64,000 nucleotides of DNA, from the NCBI RefSeq assembly GCF_900129375.1, contig NZ_FQVN01000009.1, positions 1-64,000 on the forward strand. Direction: 5' to 3'. The stretch's first letter is position 1. Every line of letters begins with the position of its first letter. Below the pieces are notes generated by a model, which saw only the letters and a program-made list of their open reading frames with translations, was not told the DNA's origin and made no database searches. The position numbers and the translations under genes were made by a program. Shown here in pieces: positions 39,710 to 49,000 of this stretch. The stretch is from Streptoalloteichus hindustanus (GTDB taxonomy: Bacteria > Actinomycetota > Actinomycetes > Mycobacteriales > Pseudonocardiaceae).

Positions 39710-40432
39710 TCAGGGGCGCGGCCCCCGGGCGGAGAGGCCCACGAGAACGCTGTCCAGCCCGAACGCGAACCGCTCGTCCATCGTCCGCTCACTCATCCGG
39801 TCGACCCGGGCGGAGACCTCGGGAAACCGGTCCCCCGCCAGGGACTTCACGAGGGGGCGCATCATCTCGGCGAACCCGACGATGTCCATCCCGGCCGCGC
39901 GCAGGCGCTGCTCGGTCCGCAGTTCCGCCGTGATGAACCCGAGCAGGTAGTCGGCGAGCGTGTTCACCGCGCGGTCCAGGTCGGCTCCGGACAGCCCGGA
40001 GTCCCCGAACGCGACCAGCATCGCCTCGGTGAAGCGCATCAGGTTCGGACCGATGGGCGGGTAGACGCCCAGCAGGCGGGCTACCCAGGGGTGCCGGCAG
40101 GACACCGCGCGGTAGCTGGTCGCCAGCGCCCGCACCCGCTCGGCCCAGTGCAGGTCGACGGCCGGGATCGAGACCTCCCCGAACACCTCGTCCATGGCGA
40201 GTTCGAGCAGGTGCCCCTTGTTGGCCACGTGCCAGTAGAGCGACATCGCGGCCACCCCGACCCGCGAGGCCAGCCGGCGCATGGACAACGCCTCCATGCC
40301 GTCCTGGTCCAGCAGCTCCACCGCGACCAGCACGATCTGCTCGCGGCTGATGCCCGCCTGGTGTCCCGACGGTGTCCTCGGCGTCTCCGCCCACACGGTG
40401 TTCCAGGACCTGTTCTGCCGTCTGCCCGCCAC
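39710..40432 (-). CDS. TetR-family transcriptional regulator
   Basis: This 240-aa repressor has the TetR helix-turn-helix: ISREQIVLVAVELLDQDGMEALSMRRLASRVGVAAMSLYWHVANKGHLLELAMDEV, read in blocks. The ligand domain resembles the TetR C-terminal group, with AERVRALATSYRAV and a LADYLLGFITAELRTEQ helix. The GTG at 40432 has GGAGG four nt upstream; a GTG at 40444 is an alternative. It lies upstream of the DUF418 gene on the same strand and near the glycosyltransferase gene. Its targets are unknown; a 9-bp direct repeat precedes it. Confidence 0.88.
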   Translation of the reverse strand: MAGRRQNRSWNTVWAETPRTPSGHQAGISREQIVLVAVELLDQDGMEALSMRRLASRVGVAAMSLYWHVANKGHLLELAMDEVFGEVSIPAVDLHWAERVRALATSYRAVSCRHPWVARLLGVYPPIGPNLMRFTEAMLVAFGDSGLSGADLDRAVNTLADYLLGFITAELRTEQRLRAAGMDIVGFAEMMRPLVKSLAGDRFPEVSARVDRMSERTMDERFAFGLDSVLVGLSARGPRP

Positions 40433-40758
40433 GCGACCTCCCACGGTGCGTCCCCACCCGACCCGCGACGCTCAGGTGATCGTACGGACCTCGACCGCAG
40501 CGACAGGCACGTTGACGACAAGTACCCGATATACCCGACGACAGGACAGAAATCGCCAACCGGTCCCATGCTCCAGCCGGCGGGAGAAACGACGGGCACG
40601 AATCGCGATTTCGTCCACTATGGACCTCGCAGGGCCGGAACCGCCAGAGGCGGCTCACTTTCCCGACGTGTCCAATGTGGACGCTTGGGTTCCCCCGTCC
40701 ACCGAGGACGGATGGTGGTGTGGGTGGGGAGCCCACACCACCCGCCCGCGCGGAACGA
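40433..40758. other. tetR promoter region with a cluster of dispersed palindromes
   Basis: This gap contains the direct repeat TACCCGA-TA-TACCCGA (40523-40538) and three variant palindromes in under 100 bp: GTCCACTATGGAC (40613-40625), GTCCAATGTGGAC (40670-40682) and GTCCACCGAGGAC (40697-40709). I see no gene. Confidence 0.6.
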
Positions 40759-41877
40759 TCAGAACAGGGAGTCGATCAGGCGCGGCACCAGCTGACAGGG
40801 CGTGGGCAGCGCGTCGATCTCGGCGCGCACCTCGGTCGCGACGGACCGCAGGCCCTCGTCCGAGAGCAACGCCGTCAACACCTCCCGGTCGAGCGCCGTC
40901 TCCTCCGGCGTCAGGCCCACCCCGCGCTTGGCCACCGCGATGGCGTTGAAGTGCTGGTCGGCGCCCTGCGGCAACACGATCTGCGGCAGTCCGGAGGCCA
41001 GCGCGGTCATCGTCGTCCCGGACCCGCCGTGGTGCACGACCGCGTCGGAGACGTCCAACAACACGCTCAGCGGAACCCAGTCCACGACCCGCACGTTGTC
41101 CGGCAGCGCGCCCAGGGGCTCGGGGTCCGCCCCGCCGAGCGCCAGCACGAACTCCGCGTCCATCCCGTCCGCCGCCGTGACCAGGTTCCGCAGCGCGGTC
41201 ACGTTCTTGAACACGGTGCCCAGGGTGACCGCCACCCGAGGCCGGGTCCGCTCGACGAGCAACCACTCCGGCAGCCGACCGCCGGCGTTGTACGGGACGT
41301 ACCGCATCGTCCACGGCTGACGCTCGCCCGTGTACATGCTGGGCGGGGCGACGCTGAGCAGCGCGCCGCGCGGGGCCTCGTGGGCCACGCCGAACCGCTC
41401 GTAGGTCGCGGCCATCTTGGTCCGCACCAGTTCGGTGCGCTCCGCCATGGCGGAGACGCCGTACTCGTGGTTGATCACGGGAATGCCGCGCCTGGCCGCC
41501 ACGAACAGCCCCACGCCGTCCATCGGCGAGTGCACGACGAGGTCGGGTCGCCAGTGGTCGGCCAGGTCGACGGCGCGGTCGACCAGGTTCTCGGCCACGG
41601 CCGCGAACAGGTCGGTGCCGATCTCGATCAGCTTCGGACCGCTCCGGTCCTCCGGGGTCAACGCGGCGAACCGCGGGGCGAGCGGCGCGCTGAGCGGCTC
41701 GAAGCTGAAGTCCGGCGCGAGGTCCACGGCGGGCAGACCAGCCGCGACCGCGGCGTCGGTGGTCTCGGCGGCGGTGGCCACCAGCACCTCGTGACCGCTG
41801 GCGCGCAGCGTCCACGCGAAGTTGATGAGCGGGAACAGGTGGCCGAGCCCCGGCGAGGCCGTCAGGAGGACACGCAT
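40759..41877 (-). CDS. Macrolide-type (GT1, EryCIII-like) glycosyltransferase
   Basis: This 372-aa GT-B glycosyltransferase has the N-terminal acceptor domain RVLLTASPGLGHLFPLINFAWTL and the C-terminal nucleotide-sugar block with VVHHGGSGTTMTALASGLPQIVLPQGADQHFNA in pieces. It resembles enzymes that glycosylate or inactivate macrolides and other natural products. The AAGGA site lies seven nt before the ATG. No other sugar or polyketide genes are adjacent, so it may be a resistance or detoxification enzyme. Its promoter shares GAGATACYTTGC with that of the FAD monooxygenase 9 kb away. Confidence 0.88.
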   Translation of the reverse strand: MRVLLTASPGLGHLFPLINFAWTLRASGHEVLVATAAETTDAAVAAGLPAVDLAPDFSFEPLSAPLAPRFAALTPEDRSGPKLIEIGTDLFAAVAENLVDRAVDLADHWRPDLVVHSPMDGVGLFVAARRGIPVINHEYGVSAMAERTELVRTKMAATYERFGVAHEAPRGALLSVAPPSMYTGERQPWTMRYVPYNAGGRLPEWLLVERTRPRVAVTLGTVFKNVTALRNLVTAADGMDAEFVLALGGADPEPLGALPDNVRVVDWVPLSVLLDVSDAVVHHGGSGTTMTALASGLPQIVLPQGADQHFNAIAVAKRGVGLTPEETALDREVLTALLSDEGLRSVATEVRAEIDALPTPCQLVPRLIDSLF

Positions 41878-41911
41878 CGGTGTTCCTTTCCCCCGGTGTT
41901 GAGTGATCCCC

Positions 41912-41940
41912 GCAAGGTATCTCTGTGACTAAGAGTCTTA
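41912..41940 (-). promoter_or_regulatory. Operator-like element in the glycosyltransferase promoter
   Basis: Read on the minus strand, GAGATACCTTGC (41923-41912) matches GAGATACTTTGC at 32802-32813 except for one base. Next to it TAAGAGTCTTA (41930-41940) is a perfect 5-1-5 palindrome. The shared word suggests a common regulator. Confidence 0.5.
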
Positions 41941-41978
41941 ACCAGTGACATAAAACCGGGCCGGGAGGGGTTGACACG

Positions 41979-42035
41979 CCGGCGCCGCGGAAGCGAAGCC
42001 GGGACCAGCGGAGACAGATCGAACCGCGGCGCCGG
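41979..42035. repeat. 12-bp perfect inverted repeat with 33-nt loop
   Basis: CCGGCGCCGCGG (41979-41990) and CCGCGGCGCCGG (42024-42035) are exact complements. It is upstream of the glycosyltransferase promoter and could form a structured RNA or protein-binding site; function unknown. Confidence 0.5.
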
Positions 42036-42657
42036 TCAGCGAGGAGCACCGAATCTGTCGGGAATCTTTCGCGGGGGGAAGGCCTGTCCTTGGTCACACC
42101 CCCGCCACCGCCGCCCCGCTGTCCTCAGCGGACGCCCGGTCCGGGGTGGTCGGGCGCAGGGTCCCGCCCCGCCGCCGGAGGTGACCAGCGATGCCCCGCG
42201 CGCGAGCCGTCGACGACGTGGCGAGTCAGCGGAAAACCGCGCGACGCGGGGAGAACGGCGAGGTTGTGGCGGGGTTGGCGACCGGAGAACGGATGAGGGG
42301 CGGACGAGGGGCGCACCGCGATGACGAACGACAATGGGAGCTCGTCGCGCGGGAACGGGGAAGAGGAAGATCCTGGAGACGAAAGGGGCGGCCCGCTCAA
42401 CCGGCCTGGGGGTCACCGGGAGCGAGCCGCCGCGTACAGCTTAGCCGCCACACGGGGTTTGTGGGCAGCGGATCGGCAATCATCCCCCCAAGAAGGGACA
42501 AGTCCGCCCGTCCGGGTGGCTTCGGCCAGCAAACGAGTGATGTTCCCGTGTTCTGGTGCGCTGTCCCACCCCCACCACCGATGTCCCCAGCGAACCGAAG
42601 CGACGCCGAGCGAGGAGCGCGCAGCCGGACCGCCGGCGGCGCATGGGGTGCGTGCCG

Positions 42658-42858
42658 ATGACCGAGCAGCGCTGGTGGGTGGCCTGCCGGGACGCCTTCG
42701 GGCGGGACCGGGCGGTGACCGTTCTGGTCGACCGCGGCGAGGTGGTGCTCGTGGCGCCGCCCGGCGAGGCCGCCGTGCTCTCCGCACAGCAGACCACGAG
42801 GTTGCGCGGGGCGCTCGACGAGGCCGCCGGTTCGAGTGACGAGCAGGCCGCCCGCTAG
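42658..42858 (+). CDS. Small soluble protein, lineage-specific (66 aa)
   Basis: This 66-aa protein begins [24 protein letters not shown] and continues [21 protein letters not shown] with a C-terminal helix [10 protein letters not shown]. It looks like a compact beta-sheet plus helix with a conserved Trp pair. I do not recognise a named family. It lies just before a 262-aa gene of similarly narrow distribution, suggesting they function together. The ribosome site is weak; a longer ATG start at 42643 lacks one too. Confidence 0.65.
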   Translation: MTEQRWWVACRDAFGRDRAVTVLVDRGEVVLVAPPGEAAVLSAQQTTRLRGALDEAAGSSDEQAAR

Positions 42859-42952
42859 GGCGGTGGGACGGGGACGTCCCGGAGCGCGGTCCGCCCCGGC
42901 GCGCTCCCGGACGCCGACGAGTGCGGGTGTCCGCACGGGGACTGGAGGTGGG

Positions 42953-43741
42953 ATGAACCACGTGGCGTGGCGAGGCTCGATCCCGGTGTTCGGCCGGACG
43001 CGGAGCCGTGCGGCCCGCGCGGGCGGTCGGACGACCGGCGTCGGGACCCGCTCACCGGGGCCGACCGCGGGCGGGCCGGCCGACGGGCGGGACGCCCCGG
43101 TGGGGGGTGGCGCGGCCCAGGGCGGCGCGCACGCGCGGCGGAGCGAGACCGCCGAGCGTGAGGGGGGTCTGACCATCACCGCGGTGCTCGACCGGCTGGC
43201 CCTGCTGGACCGGTTGGCCGCCGAGGGCGAGCCGGCGGCGTTGCTGCCGGTCGCCCGCACCGAGATCCAGCGGCTGGCCGAGGGCTGGCGCCTCCTGCTG
43301 CTGGTGCACCAACCCGACGCCGACGGCCGGTGTCGCGCCTGTCCCGGTCTGCTGCGCCGGCGCCGCCGGTGGCCGTGCCAGCTCTGGCTCACCGCGCACC
43401 GGCACCTGATCGGCGACGGCGCGCCGACCCGCGACCGCCGCCGCCCCCTGCGCAACACGCTCGAACTGCTGCGCCGCGCGCGCCTCGCCCGGATGGCGTC
43501 GTCCACCCGGCCCACGCCGTGGGTCCCGCGCCACGCCGCGCCCACCGCGCCGGCCGCGCCGCCGGTGGAGACCCCGGCGCCCAGGGCGGAGACCACCTCG
43601 GGGCTGCCCGTCGTCGACGCGGCCCCGCCCTCGCCCATCCCCATCGGCGGGCACCTGGAGACCGACGCCACACGGATCTACGTCGCCCCGGTCGTGGAAC
43701 GCCCGCACCGGGAGGAACGCCCACCCGGGTGCTGTGCCTGA
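42953..43741 (+). CDS. Hypothetical protein with Cys/His cluster (262 aa)
   Basis: I do not recognise a named family. GGAGGTG lies before the ATG at 42953. The first 70 residues are Gly/Arg-rich and probably disordered. A conserved-looking middle (about 75-160) contains [16 protein letters not shown], then [16 protein letters not shown], a run of Arg, WPCQLW and HRHLIGD. The Cys-x2-Cys, a third Cys and His pair could bind zinc. The C-terminal 80 residues are Pro/Ala-rich and end GCCA. The true start may lie later, near 43170. Confidence 0.6.
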   Translation: MNHVAWRGSIPVFGRTRSRAARAGGRTTGVGTRSPGPTAGGPADGRDAPVGGGAAQGGAHARRSETAEREGGLTITAVLDRLALLDRLAAEGEPAALLPVARTEIQRLAEGWRLLLLVHQPDADGRCRACPGLLRRRRRWPCQLWLTAHRHLIGDGAPTRDRRRPLRNTLELLRRARLARMASSTRPTPWVPRHAAPTAPAAPPVETPAPRAETTSGLPVVDAAPPSPIPIGGHLETDATRIYVAPVVERPHREERPPGCCA

Positions 43742-43840
43742 CCCGGGGTGACCAGCGCCGGCCGTCGCTGTTCCGACCCGGGCACGCACCGTCATGCGGC
43801 AGGATGACGACGAGTTGACACCGGTCATCCTGGAGGACGT

Positions 43841-45019
43841 GTGCACGACGGCAGCGGCCGGATCGTGGTGCAGGGCCTGACCAAACAGTTCGGTCCGGTC
43901 ATCGCGGTGCAGAACCTCAGCTTCACGGTCGAGCCCGGCTCCGTGACCGGGTTCCTCGGGCCCAACGGCGCCGGCAAGACCACCACCCTGCGCATGCTGC
44001 TCGGCCTGGTCACGCCGACGGCCGGCACGGCGACCGTCAACGGTCGCCGGGTCGACCAGCTCGGCAACCCGGCGCGGGTGGTCGGCGCGGTACTGGAGGC
44101 CCAGAGCTTCCACCCCAAGCGCACCGCCCGCAACCACCTGCGCGTCTACGCCGCGGCGGCCGACGTGCCGGACGCGCGGGTCGACCAGGTGCTGACCCTC
44201 GTCGGGCTGGCCGAGGCCGCCCAGCGCAAGGTGGGCGGCTTCTCGCTGGGCATGCGGCAGCGCCTCGCGCTGGCCACCGCGCTGCTCGGCGACCCGCAGG
44301 TGCTCGTGCTCGACGAGCCGGCCAACGGGCTGGACCCGGAGGGCATCGCCTGGCTGCGCAACTTCCTGCGGCAGTTCGCCAGGACCGGCCGCACCGTGCT
44401 GGTCTCCAGCCACCTGCTGGCCGAGATCGAGCAGACGGTGGACCAGGTGGTGATCGTCAGCCGCGGCCAGACCATGTACTACGGCCCGCTGGAGCACCTG
44501 CGGCAGTCCCAGCAGACCCGGGTGCTGGTGCAGCCGGCCGACCCGCACGCGCTGGTCGCCGCGCTCAACGAGGCCGGGCTGCACCACGTCGAGCCGACCC
44601 AGGACGGCCGGCTGGCGGTCACGGGGGCGGACAGCAAGCAGGTCGCCGACATCGCGCTGGCCGCCGGCGTGGCCGTCTACGGCATCCAGCAGGAGGCCGT
44701 CGACCTGGAGCGGATCTTCTTCCAGCTCACCAGTGGCCAGTACGCCGCCGCCGGGGTCAACCCCTACGGCCCGGTGCCCCCGGGCGCCGTCCCGCAGGGC
44801 TACCAGCCGCCACCCGGCTACCAGCCGCACGCGGGGTACGGGCCGGCGACCGGGCAGCAGCCCGTCGTCGGTCAGCAGCCGGTGGTCGGTCAGCAGCCCG
44901 GACAACAGCCCGGTCAGCCGGTGTACCCGCCGCAGGACCACCAGCAGCAGGGCTACCAGCAACAGCCGCCGGGCCCAGGGCAGCAGGGCGGCCCCAGTGG
45001 TTTCGGAGGTAACGCCTGA
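43841..45019 (+). CDS. ABC-2-type transporter ATPase with Gln/Pro/Gly-rich tail
   Basis: This 392-aa ATPase partners the downstream permease. Walker A is GPNGAGKT at residues 40-47, followed by the signature FSLGMRQRL, Walker B VLVLDEPANGLDP and H-loop SSHLL, all typical of NatA/CcmA-like exporters with antibiotic or lipid substrates. GGAGG lies five nt before the GTG. After about residue 305 it has an unusual low-complexity tail of Gln, Pro, Gly and Tyr, with GQQPVVGQQPVVGQQPGQQ. Most homologues end near residue 305, so this tail is an addition. The stop overlaps the permease ATG by one base. Confidence 0.9.
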   Translation: MHDGSGRIVVQGLTKQFGPVIAVQNLSFTVEPGSVTGFLGPNGAGKTTTLRMLLGLVTPTAGTATVNGRRVDQLGNPARVVGAVLEAQSFHPKRTARNHLRVYAAAADVPDARVDQVLTLVGLAEAAQRKVGGFSLGMRQRLALATALLGDPQVLVLDEPANGLDPEGIAWLRNFLRQFARTGRTVLVSSHLLAEIEQTVDQVVIVSRGQTMYYGPLEHLRQSQQTRVLVQPADPHALVAALNEAGLHHVEPTQDGRLAVTGADSKQVADIALAAGVAVYGIQQEAVDLERIFFQLTSGQYAAAGVNPYGPVPPGAVPQGYQPPPGYQPHAGYGPATGQQPVVGQQPVVGQQPGQQPGQPVYPPQDHQQQGYQQQPPGPGQQGGPSGFGGNA

Positions 45020-45888
45020 TGGGCTCCCTGGTCAGGGCCGAGTTCCGCAAGATCTTCACGACCAACCTCTGGTGGGGCCTGCTGATCCCGACCGTGCTGC
45101 TCGGCGTGCTGTGGAGCTGGGGCTTCTCCGCGTTCGGCAGCGCGGTGGTCGAGCGGCTCACCAGCACCCCGGCGCTTGAGGGCGTCGACGCCGGCGACTG
45201 GATGGTCTCGGTCTTCGGGTTCGCCAGGGGCGCGAACCTCACCACGCTGTTCCCGATGATCTTCGGCGCGCTGGCGGTGGCCGGCGAGAACTACCGCAGG
45301 ACCATCACGACGACCTTCCTCACCGCGTCGTCCCGGGGCAGCGCGCTCGGCGCCAAGCTCGTCGTCTACACCGTGGTGGGCCTGGGCTTCGGCGTCGCGG
45401 TGGCGCTGTCGGCCAGCCTCGGCACGGTGCTCGGCGCGGGGAACACGCCCCTGCCGGGCGGCGCGGGCTGGTTCCTGCTCACCCTCACCACGATCCTGGA
45501 GTCCACGCTGTGGACCCTGTTCGGCGTGGGTGTCGGCGCACTGGTCGGCAACATCTTCGGCGCGGTGATCGGCCTGCTGATCTACGCGGTGCTGGTGGAG
45601 AACCTGGGCGCCTACGTGCTGAGCTCGGCGCTGGAGACCACGGTCCCGACCGTGCTGCCCAACGGCGCGGCCAGCGGCATGCCGGGCGCGGTCGCCGCCG
45701 ACCTGTTCCTCGACAAGGTCGGACCGATCAACCCGCTCGTCGAGAAGGAGGCGCGGCTGGTCGTCGAGGCGGCGGCCGGCGCGCAGGGCGCGTTCCCGTG
45801 GTGGGCCAACACGCTCATCTTCGCCGGCTACACCGCGCTGTTCATCTGCCTGGGCTGGCTCGTGACCGGCCGGCGCGACATCAGCTAG
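45019..45888 (+). CDS. ABC-2-type transporter permease
   Basis: This 289-aa permease has six hydrophobic segments: about 20-40, 73-92, 112-135, 150-172, 178-198 and 262-284. The N-terminal LVRAEFRKIFTTNLWWGLLIP is typical of ABC-2 permeases. It is coupled to the ATPase gene (1-nt overlap) and ends at a strong hairpin. The substrate is unknown; neither protein carries a specific marker. Confidence 0.88.
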   Translation: MGSLVRAEFRKIFTTNLWWGLLIPTVLLGVLWSWGFSAFGSAVVERLTSTPALEGVDAGDWMVSVFGFARGANLTTLFPMIFGALAVAGENYRRTITTTFLTASSRGSALGAKLVVYTVVGLGFGVAVALSASLGTVLGAGNTPLPGGAGWFLLTLTTILESTLWTLFGVGVGALVGNIFGAVIGLLIYAVLVENLGAYVLSSALETTVPTVLPNGAASGMPGAVAADLFLDKVGPINPLVEKEARLVVEAAAGAQGAFPWWANTLIFAGYTALFICLGWLVTGRRDIS

Positions 45889-45903
45889 GCGTCAACCTCC
45901 GCG

Positions 45904-45939
45904 TGTGGGCCGTCGGGATCTCGATCCCGGCGGCCCACG
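45904..45939 (+). terminator. GC-rich hairpin with T-run after the ABC-2 transporter operon
   Basis: GTGGGCCG-TCGGGATC and GATCCCG-GCGGCCCAC pair almost perfectly over about 16 bp, followed by GCGTTTT. It sits 15 nt past the permease stop. Confidence 0.85.
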
Positions 45940-46019
45940 CGTTTTCCCGGCCCACCGGCTCCTGCGGCGCCGCCCACAACGACCGGGCGTTATCAGGGGT
46001 CGCGCTTAGCCTTGGTCGC

Positions 46020-49000
46020 GTGAGCACAGCACCGACAGCCCCGCCCAGCCGCCCGGCGAGGAACGGCACGGCCGACGCCGACGACCCGGACGGCGGCGCG
46101 GGGCGGTCCGGCTGGCTGCGCCGGCTCGTCGCGGCCTGCTGGCGGCACCCGAGGACGGTGGCGCTGTCGGTGGGCTCCTCGGTGCTCGGGGTCAGCCTCC
46201 AGGCGCTCGGTCCGCTGCTCACCCGGGTCGCGGTCGACGACGCGGTCGCCGGCAGCACGGCGCGGCTGGCGTGGGTGGTCGCCGGACTGGTCGGCCTCGC
46301 GCTGCTCTCCTACGGCGCGGCCTTCGTCCGCCGCTACCTCGGCGGCCGGCTGGCCCTGGACGTCCAGCACGACCTGCGCCGGGCGGTCTTCTCGTCGGTG
46401 CAGCGGCTCGACGGGGGCAACCAGGACGCGATGCGCACCGGGCAGGTGGTGTCGCGCGCCATCAGCGACCTCCAGCTCGTGCAGGCGCTGCTCATGATGG
46501 TGCCGTTGAGCATCGGCACCGTCGTCTTCGCGGTGGTGGCCATCGCCGCGATGCTGTGGCTCTCGCCGATGCTCACCCTGGTCGCGTTGCTGGTCGTGCC
46601 CGCCGTGGGCGTGGTGGCCTCCCGGGCCAGGCGCACGCTCTACCCGGCGACCTGGTCGGCCCAGCAGCGCGCCGCGGACCTCGCGCAGCACGTCGAGGAG
46701 ACCGTCACCGGGGTCCGGGTGGTCAAGGGCTTCGGCCAGGAGGAGCGGGAGGTCTCCCGACTGGAGGCGGCGGCCCACCGCCTGTTCGGGGAGCGGATGC
46801 GGGTCGCCCGGCTCTCCGCGCGGCCGACGGCCTCGCTGGCCCTGCTGCCGGCGCTCGGGCAGGTCGGCATGCTCGGCCTCGGCGGGTGGCTGGCGCTGCG
46901 CGGCGAGCTCAGCCTGGGCACCTTCCTGGCCTTCGCCAGCTACGTGGCCGGGCTGGTGGGACCGGCGCGGCTGATCTCCAGCCTGCTCATGCAGGCCCAG
47001 CTCGCCAGGGCCGGCGTCGAGCGGGTGTACGAGCTGATCGACTCCCAGCCGGAGGTGCGGGAGGCGGCCGGGGCCGGGGACGTGCCGGCGGGGCCGGTGC
47101 GGGTCGAGCTGACCGACGTGCGGTTCGGCTACACCCGGAGCGAGCCCGTGCTGGACGGGGTGTCCCTGTCGGTGGCGCCCGGCGAGACGCTCGCGCTGGT
47201 GGGCACGGCCGGGTCCGGCAAGTCCACCGTGTCGCTGCTGCTGCCCCGCTTCTACGACCCGCACGAGGGCAGCGTGCGGATCGGCCCGCCGGGCGCGGAG
47301 GTCGACGTCCGGGAGCTGCGCCTCGCCTCGCTGCGCCGGACCGTGGGCGTGGTGTTCGAGGAGGCGTTCCTGTTCTCCGACACCGTCCGCGCCAACATCG
47401 CCTACGGCCGGCCGGACGCCTCGGACGCCGAGGTGGAGGCCGCGGCGCGGGCGGCCGAGGCGCACGGGTTCGTCACCGCGCTGCCCCAGGGCTACGACAC
47501 CCCGGTCGGGGAGCGCGGCCTGACCCTGTCCGGCGGGCAACGCCAGCGCATCGCGCTGGCCAGGGCGCTGCTGAGCGACCCGCGGGTGCTCGTGCTGGAC
47601 GACGCCACCTCCGCGGTCGACCCGGCCACCGAGGCCGCCATCCACGCCACGCTGCGGGCCGTCACCGCGGAGCGCACGACGATCCTGGTCGCGCACCGGC
47701 GGTCGACGCTGGCGTTGGCCGACCGCATCGCGGTGCTCGACGCGGGCCGGGTGGTCGACGTCGGCACCAGGGCCGAGCTGGAGCAGCGCTGCGCGTTGTT
47801 CCGGGCGCTGCTCTCCGGCCCCGGCGAGGGCATCGAGGACCCGGACGCGCGGACGCCGGTCGACCTCTCGCCGGGGCCGGACGGCGTCACGCCGGCGCTG
47901 TGGCCCGAGCCGGAGACGGACAGCGTCACTGACACGGGCGTGAGCGCGGCCGGCTCGGCGTCGGGCTCCGCGTCCGCGTCGACGTCCGCGACCGCGGCGG
48001 CCCGGCTGTCCGCTTCGGCGGGCGTGCGTGCGGTCAGGGCCGGCCGAGGCCCGCGCACCAGTGCGGCCGTCGACGCCCAACCGCCGACGCCGGAGCTGCT
48101 GGCCAGCGTCGAGGCGTTGCCGCCGCCCGCGGACGAGCCCCGGCTGGCCGGCGTCGACCCGAGGGCGGAGGACCCCGGGTTCCGGCTGCGCCGGCTGGTG
48201 CCGCTGGTCCGGTGGCCGCTGCTGGTCACCGTCCTGTGCGTGGCCGGGGACGCGGCCACCTCGGTCCTGCTGCCCTCGCTGGTGCGGCACGGAGTGGACT
48301 CGGGAGTCCACGTGGGGCAGGGCGACGCGCTCCGCGCCGCCGTGCTGCTCGGGCTCCTCGTCGTGGCCGTGGGCTGGCTGCTGGTCGCGGTGCAGGCGGT
48401 GGTCACCGCGCGGGCCGGCGAGACGCTGCTCTACGTGCTGCGCGTGCGGAGCTTCGCGCACCTGCAGCGACTCGGGCTCGACTACTACGAGCGCGAGCTG
48501 GCCGGCCGGATCATGACCCGGATGACCACCGACGTCGACGCGCTGTCGACGTTCCTCCAGACCGGCCTGGCGAGCGCCGTGGTCAGCGTCCTCACCCTCG
48601 TCGGCATCACCGGCGCGCTGGTGCTCATCGACCTGCCGCTGGCGCTGGTGGCGCTGAGCGCGCTGCCCCTGCTGCTCGTGGCCACGCTGGTGTTCCGCCG
48701 GTTGTCGTCGCACGCCTACGCCGAGGCGCGGGAGCGGGTCAGCGCGGTGAACGCCGACCTGCAGGAGAACGTCTCGGGGCTGCGGGTCGCGCAGGCGTTC
48801 ACCAGGGAGGAGCGCTCGGCCAAGGCGTTCGCCGAGCGCAGCGACGCCTACCGGCGGTCGCGGCTGCGGGCCCAGCGCTACATCGCGACGTACTTCCCGT
48901 TCATCACGCTGCTGTCCGAGCTGGCCCAGGCCGCGGTGTTGGCGGTGGGCGCGCACCGCGTGGCGACCGGCAGCCTCACTCCGGGCGTGCTGCTGGCGTT

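Larger units (their letters stand above)
41878..42657. other. Long non-coding stretch with regulatory sites
   Basis: This 780-nt region separates the glycosyltransferase gene from a small rightward gene. It holds the regulatory element at 41912-41940, a long-loop inverted repeat at 41979-42035 and a variant dispersed palindrome at 42121-42133. Open frames cross the rest but lack ribosome sites and normal third-position bias. I see no gene. Confidence 0.55.

Noticed and set aside
42191-42661. A 156-codon plus-strand frame in the long gene-free stretch.
   Set aside because: Low-complexity Arg/Gly composition, no ribosome site and overlap with the start of a better-supported small gene.
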